In this document: piece by piece, positions 60,563 through 64,000 of the stretch
How positions within the stretch are numbered: position 1 is the stretch's first letter
Layout of the letters: each line of letters opens with the position of its first letter
Assembly: GCA_007922305.1 (NCBI GenBank)
Contig: ML677351.1
Span: forward strand, 9,453,558-9,517,557
Length of the DNA stretch: 64,000 bases
From: Dermatemys mawii
Lineage: Eukaryota; Chordata; Testudines; Dermatemydidae
Direction of reading: 5' to 3'
Made by a program: the position numbers and the translations under genes
Notes under the pieces: generated by a model
Seen by the model: only the letters and a program-made list of their open reading frames with translations
What the model was told of the DNA's origin: nothing
Database searches by the model: none

Positions 60563-63276
60563 CATACATATAGGTAGTATAAGCTTCTTTACACTTCCCA
60601 CCAATACACCTCAATCTTATTCTGGAAAAACTGAATTGGTGGGTGAGAACATTTTACTCATCAAGCTTATTCAGTTCGAGACCTCTCCATTGAGACTGGC
60701 AAACGTTCAGAAGACTGAAAAACTCCTAAATGACATTTTAAATTAAAAATACATAGCCATAACAGCATTTTAGATAAAAACAAAGCACAAAAACATTTCT
60801 AATTTATAGAACCCCATATATATTTTATTACACACCTATCTATGGGTAAATGTTTTACTAGAAAACCGAATCCAAAAAGTATATGGCTTTAATTGCAGAG
60901 GAAAAATTACAAAAAGGTCATTTCCCCTTAAAAAGTAACTTTAAGAACTGAAGCCTAAAAATCAGGATTTTGGGTAGCTGAGGAGAGGAGATAAAGAAGG
61001 TTAGGATAAGTGAGTAAAAGCATATAAACTGTTAACATGCAGAACTATTTCATTTAAAATTGGCATTAAAACATTTCTACATAATACATATTATATCAGT
61101 CTAATATGAAAGATTCAGTTAAAATAGAAAAGGACAAAATAAGCTTCTCTTTGTGATCTTTTTTGCTCATAATCTGCCCAAGTCAGCTATTTTTGTTGAT
61201 TAATGGTTTTAAAAAAATCTAAGCTAACAATATTTTTAATACTCCTAAAAGAAATCAAAACACATAATTTATATCTCCTCTGGCTATACAGAATATAAGT
61301 AAGGACTTTCCATTGACTTGCTTAGCTGATAAAAACAGTTTATACTCTTGACTTAAAGCTCCAAAAGTAAGCTTCACTCCTCTAGAACTGAAATGCCAAA
61401 AAGGCTTTTCACAGTCTTATCTACACAAGAAAATTCTTGATTTCCTCTCCTCCCTCCTTTACTAACACTGGTTCTACCAACACAAGAACATCTGTAGCCC
61501 CCACACATATTGACCACTGGCTACCCATAGTATTTTAAGCCCTGTGTATGGTAGCACTACTCAGAGCATGTCTAATTGACACGGTACTTAAAACACTGCT
61601 GGCATCCAGTGACTCTTCTCCACTATTATGCCCACTTTGTCTTGCTTGATCTCTTGCAACTGAACAAAGTATGAATACCTATGAGGGGTCTTTTAGATCT
61701 GGGAGTGTTCCAACAAATCCCTGGGCTTTATTAATCCTAGCATCCATCCGTTTAAGGTTCATTGAGTCCAGGTTTCCTGAAAATGAGAAATTCTGCCACA
61801 CTGGTGTATGCCCGGCTAGTGGAACATCCTACACAAGTCATGCTGAGCTCTCTGTGGAGCTTGTTGAGATTTTTAAGCTTAATTCTAGCTCTCTTTGGTA
61901 TCTTTGGTTTGAGAAGTGGAGAAAGGAGAACCATCATCTTACTTATGCTTTTCTGAAGGAAGAAAAGATACTCTTCGTCTGCCATTGTTTTCTGACACAA
62001 TCTCACCCAACTTTTCCCCAGGCAGAATGGAACCAAAGTTTAGATGTGCACAGGATCGGCTCAGAGTGACTGTGTGCTGTATGCAAGGTCTTAGTTAGAG
62101 ATGGTCACTACACAAGAAGTCACAGAGCATACAGTCAACAGAGGGTGTTTAATAATATATCTATGATAAAGGCTACGACTAGGAATTTTTTCTTTAGGAC
62201 AAACACCAGAACATAGTGGTGCTTGTGAAACAGGTGGTGGCAAGTGAGGCTCTGAGAGCTGCAACTGAGACCTCAAAGCCCCTTCAAAAGATACTCTAAC
62301 TTCTTCAACAAGCTCCTTGTGAAAGAGGTCTCCCTCTGGAGAGATCATCATGCCCTTGCCTCGGTAAGCGTCTGCCATGTCTACCTTTGGAATGGCGGTG
62401 AGAGATTCCTTTGGCTCTTGGAATCTATTAAAAAACCACCATCAACAACAAAACCCGGGCCTGCTTTGGGTGGCAGCTATTTGTGGTTGTTCTCCTGCTG
62501 GGAATCTCTGCCTGAGCAAAGGTGGGGCTGTGCATTCCCTTTGTCTGCTTTTGAACCATAGTTACCACAGAGGACAGAAAAGAGGGAGCCACAGTCTTGA
62601 TGAGACCCAGAAACCCAAAGCTAATCAGGCTGAGAGCCAGAGGGCCTAGCTCACTCTCTGTTGTACTGGCAAATGATGTACTTTCTGCACTTGCTTCTAT
62701 TTCTTAGACAGCTCTGCCATAGCTGGCAGAACAGCAGAGGCATTGGAACAGCTTCCCTTCTAAGCTCTACAGGGAGTTTAGAAGGGAAGTTTTTCACTGG
62801 AGTACCCCAAAGGGTTAAAGATGAAGCAGCAGGAAGGGAAGCAGAGAATTGATAGAGATAAAAAATGGTCATTACTATTAAAAAAAAATTTAACCCTCCC
62901 AGTTTTTAATACAGCAGGAGAGCATCAACTCCTTACCTAATGCAGCAGATAGAGGCAGAACATCTGTCCAGTGGAAGTAAAGGACAGACTATCTTCCAGA
63001 TGAGCAGCCCAGCCACAGCACTGAGTGACCCGAATTCTTGGCAGAGGAGGCAGATCAAATGTATCATGGTTTGGGAGAAATTTTATGAACCAGAAGAATC
63101 ACATTTTAGGAGAAAATACATAAAATGACATCTTTCAGTAAAGGAAATCCATTAGGAAAAAATTAAAAATAGGCCTAAATGTAAGGACACTAGTACTAGA
63201 CTATAGTATGAAATTCAGAATCTCAATGACAGCATCACTTGATCAGAGGTCTACTTGGCACTAAGCCTCAATTGTT

Positions 63277-63277
<1 letters not shown>
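60563..63277. other. Unassigned stretch with some longer frames
   Basis: The 132-codon frame at 61671-62069 (+) and the 95-codon frame at 62091-62378 (-) are the longest, but neither shows a domain, a splice-site context or a repeat family that I know. Treated as non-coding. Confidence 0.35.

Positions 63278-63308
<31 letters not shown>
63278..63308. repeat. (AG)n microsatellite
   Basis: About fifteen uninterrupted AG units. Confidence 0.95.
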
Positions 63309-63313
<5 letters not shown>

Positions 63314-64000
63314 TTAATGGGCAGGAGCGTGCCTTGTGCAATGGGATTCTCATATTAAAAGAAACCGCTTATCAGACAAAATTGCAAAGAAAATCATCTC
63401 TGTTCTTGTCCTTTTTATAACAAAATATGTTTTTCACATGCTTGAGCTATTCTCACTTTATGAAATCCTAATGATTTCCAGAGTAAAAATAAATATAAAA
63501 AGTCCACAATGCAGACACACCCCACCAAAAACAACTGAAAAAAAAAGAGACAGGAGAAAATGCTACCACTGGATAAATAACTCCAAACAAATTTGCCATG
63601 AATATTTGTTTGAATTAAAAAAAATAAAAACAAACAAACATGAAATTTCCTTTGACTGTGCCTGGAGCCAAGATATGGTATTGAACCTGCCTAGATGCTC
63701 CAGACAAATTAGCAAGTGACCAATTTATTGACACTCACATGGACTTACACATTAAAACCAGTGAATGGAAGCTGTGGAAAATCTTGAAAAACTGTTGTCA
63801 TATACAGCAGCTTAGCAGAAACAGAAGCAATACACCCTGGAATCTATGAGTACAAATCAATGTACCACTTATAATGAGAAAGGAGCTACTAATACTATAA
63901 ACAGACACAGGACATGTTTTTTGAGAGGCATGAAAAAATAAATTCAGGTTGTGAAAAAAAGGACACTGACAATGAAAAAAAAAATTTCTACAGAACTTCA
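63309..64000. other. No recognisable feature
   Basis: AT-rich DNA with several A-runs. The 127-codon frame at 63336-63719 is low in complexity and has no domain. Confidence 0.4.

Noticed and set aside
61671..62069. 132-codon frame
   Set aside because: No domain, no splice context and overlapping frames on both strands. Length is not unusual for 64 kb.
63336..63719. 127-codon frame
   Set aside because: Lys/Ile/Asn-rich translation of AT-rich DNA with A-runs and no recognisable motif.

Overview
The window looks like 64 kb of non-coding nuclear DNA from a non-avian sauropsid, most likely a turtle. The reasons are: CR1 LINE copies whose 3' UTR ends in the 'TGGACCTTTGGTCTGACCC ... ATTCTTATG' type of tail; many palindromic hAT-type MITEs with 8-bp target duplications; MIR-like SINEs; L2-like LINE remnants; long LTR-like dispersed repeats; and a Penelope-like element (PLE) encoding a GIY-YIG endonuclease. 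The turtle call rests on remembered repeat families and was not tested by a search. There is no sign of bacterial or viral gene organisation. I recognise no host protein-coding gene, tRNA, rRNA or CRISPR array.

Layout. 0-8 kb: decayed MITEs and MIRs, a 76-bp near-perfect palindrome (2.5 kb), a minus-strand CR1 3' end with a MITE inside it (3.9-4.8 kb), and a MITE with a perfect 8-bp duplication (6.8-7.0 kb). 8-20 kb: mostly AT-rich unique-looking DNA with MITEs at 12.4, 13.4, 13.9, 15.2 and 15.6 kb; the 15.2 kb copy sits inside an older L2-like tail. 20.9-23.9 kb: an LTR-like repeat split by a 1.5-kb CR1 carrying a broken reverse transcriptase. 24-30.9 kb: sparse MIR and MITE fragments. 30.9-31.9 kb: a second LTR-like repeat with a MITE inside. 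32.9-33.1 kb: PLE terminal sequence in inverted arrangement. 34.4-38.8 kb: two decayed L2-like reverse transcriptase remnants, the second followed by two large MITEs. 39.1-40.0 kb: a 5'-truncated PLE with an open 224-codon GIY-YIG reading frame and a hammerhead-ribozyme-like motif downstream. 40.4-43.7 kb: a second CR1, palindromic MITEs and an older CR1 scrap. 44-64 kb: mostly unassigned DNA with isolated repeats, a weak candidate spliced gene on the minus strand (52.1-53.5 kb), an unassigned open-frame-rich patch (53.9-55.7 kb) and two MITEs (58.1 and 60.0 kb).

Nothing here works as a pathway. The content is a layered record of transposition: old L2, MIR and LTR-like sequences, then CR1 and hAT MITEs, with PLE pieces in between. 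The most interesting items are the PLE with its endonuclease frame and ribozyme-like fold, the inverted PLE ends, the 76-bp palindrome and the candidate minus-strand exons.
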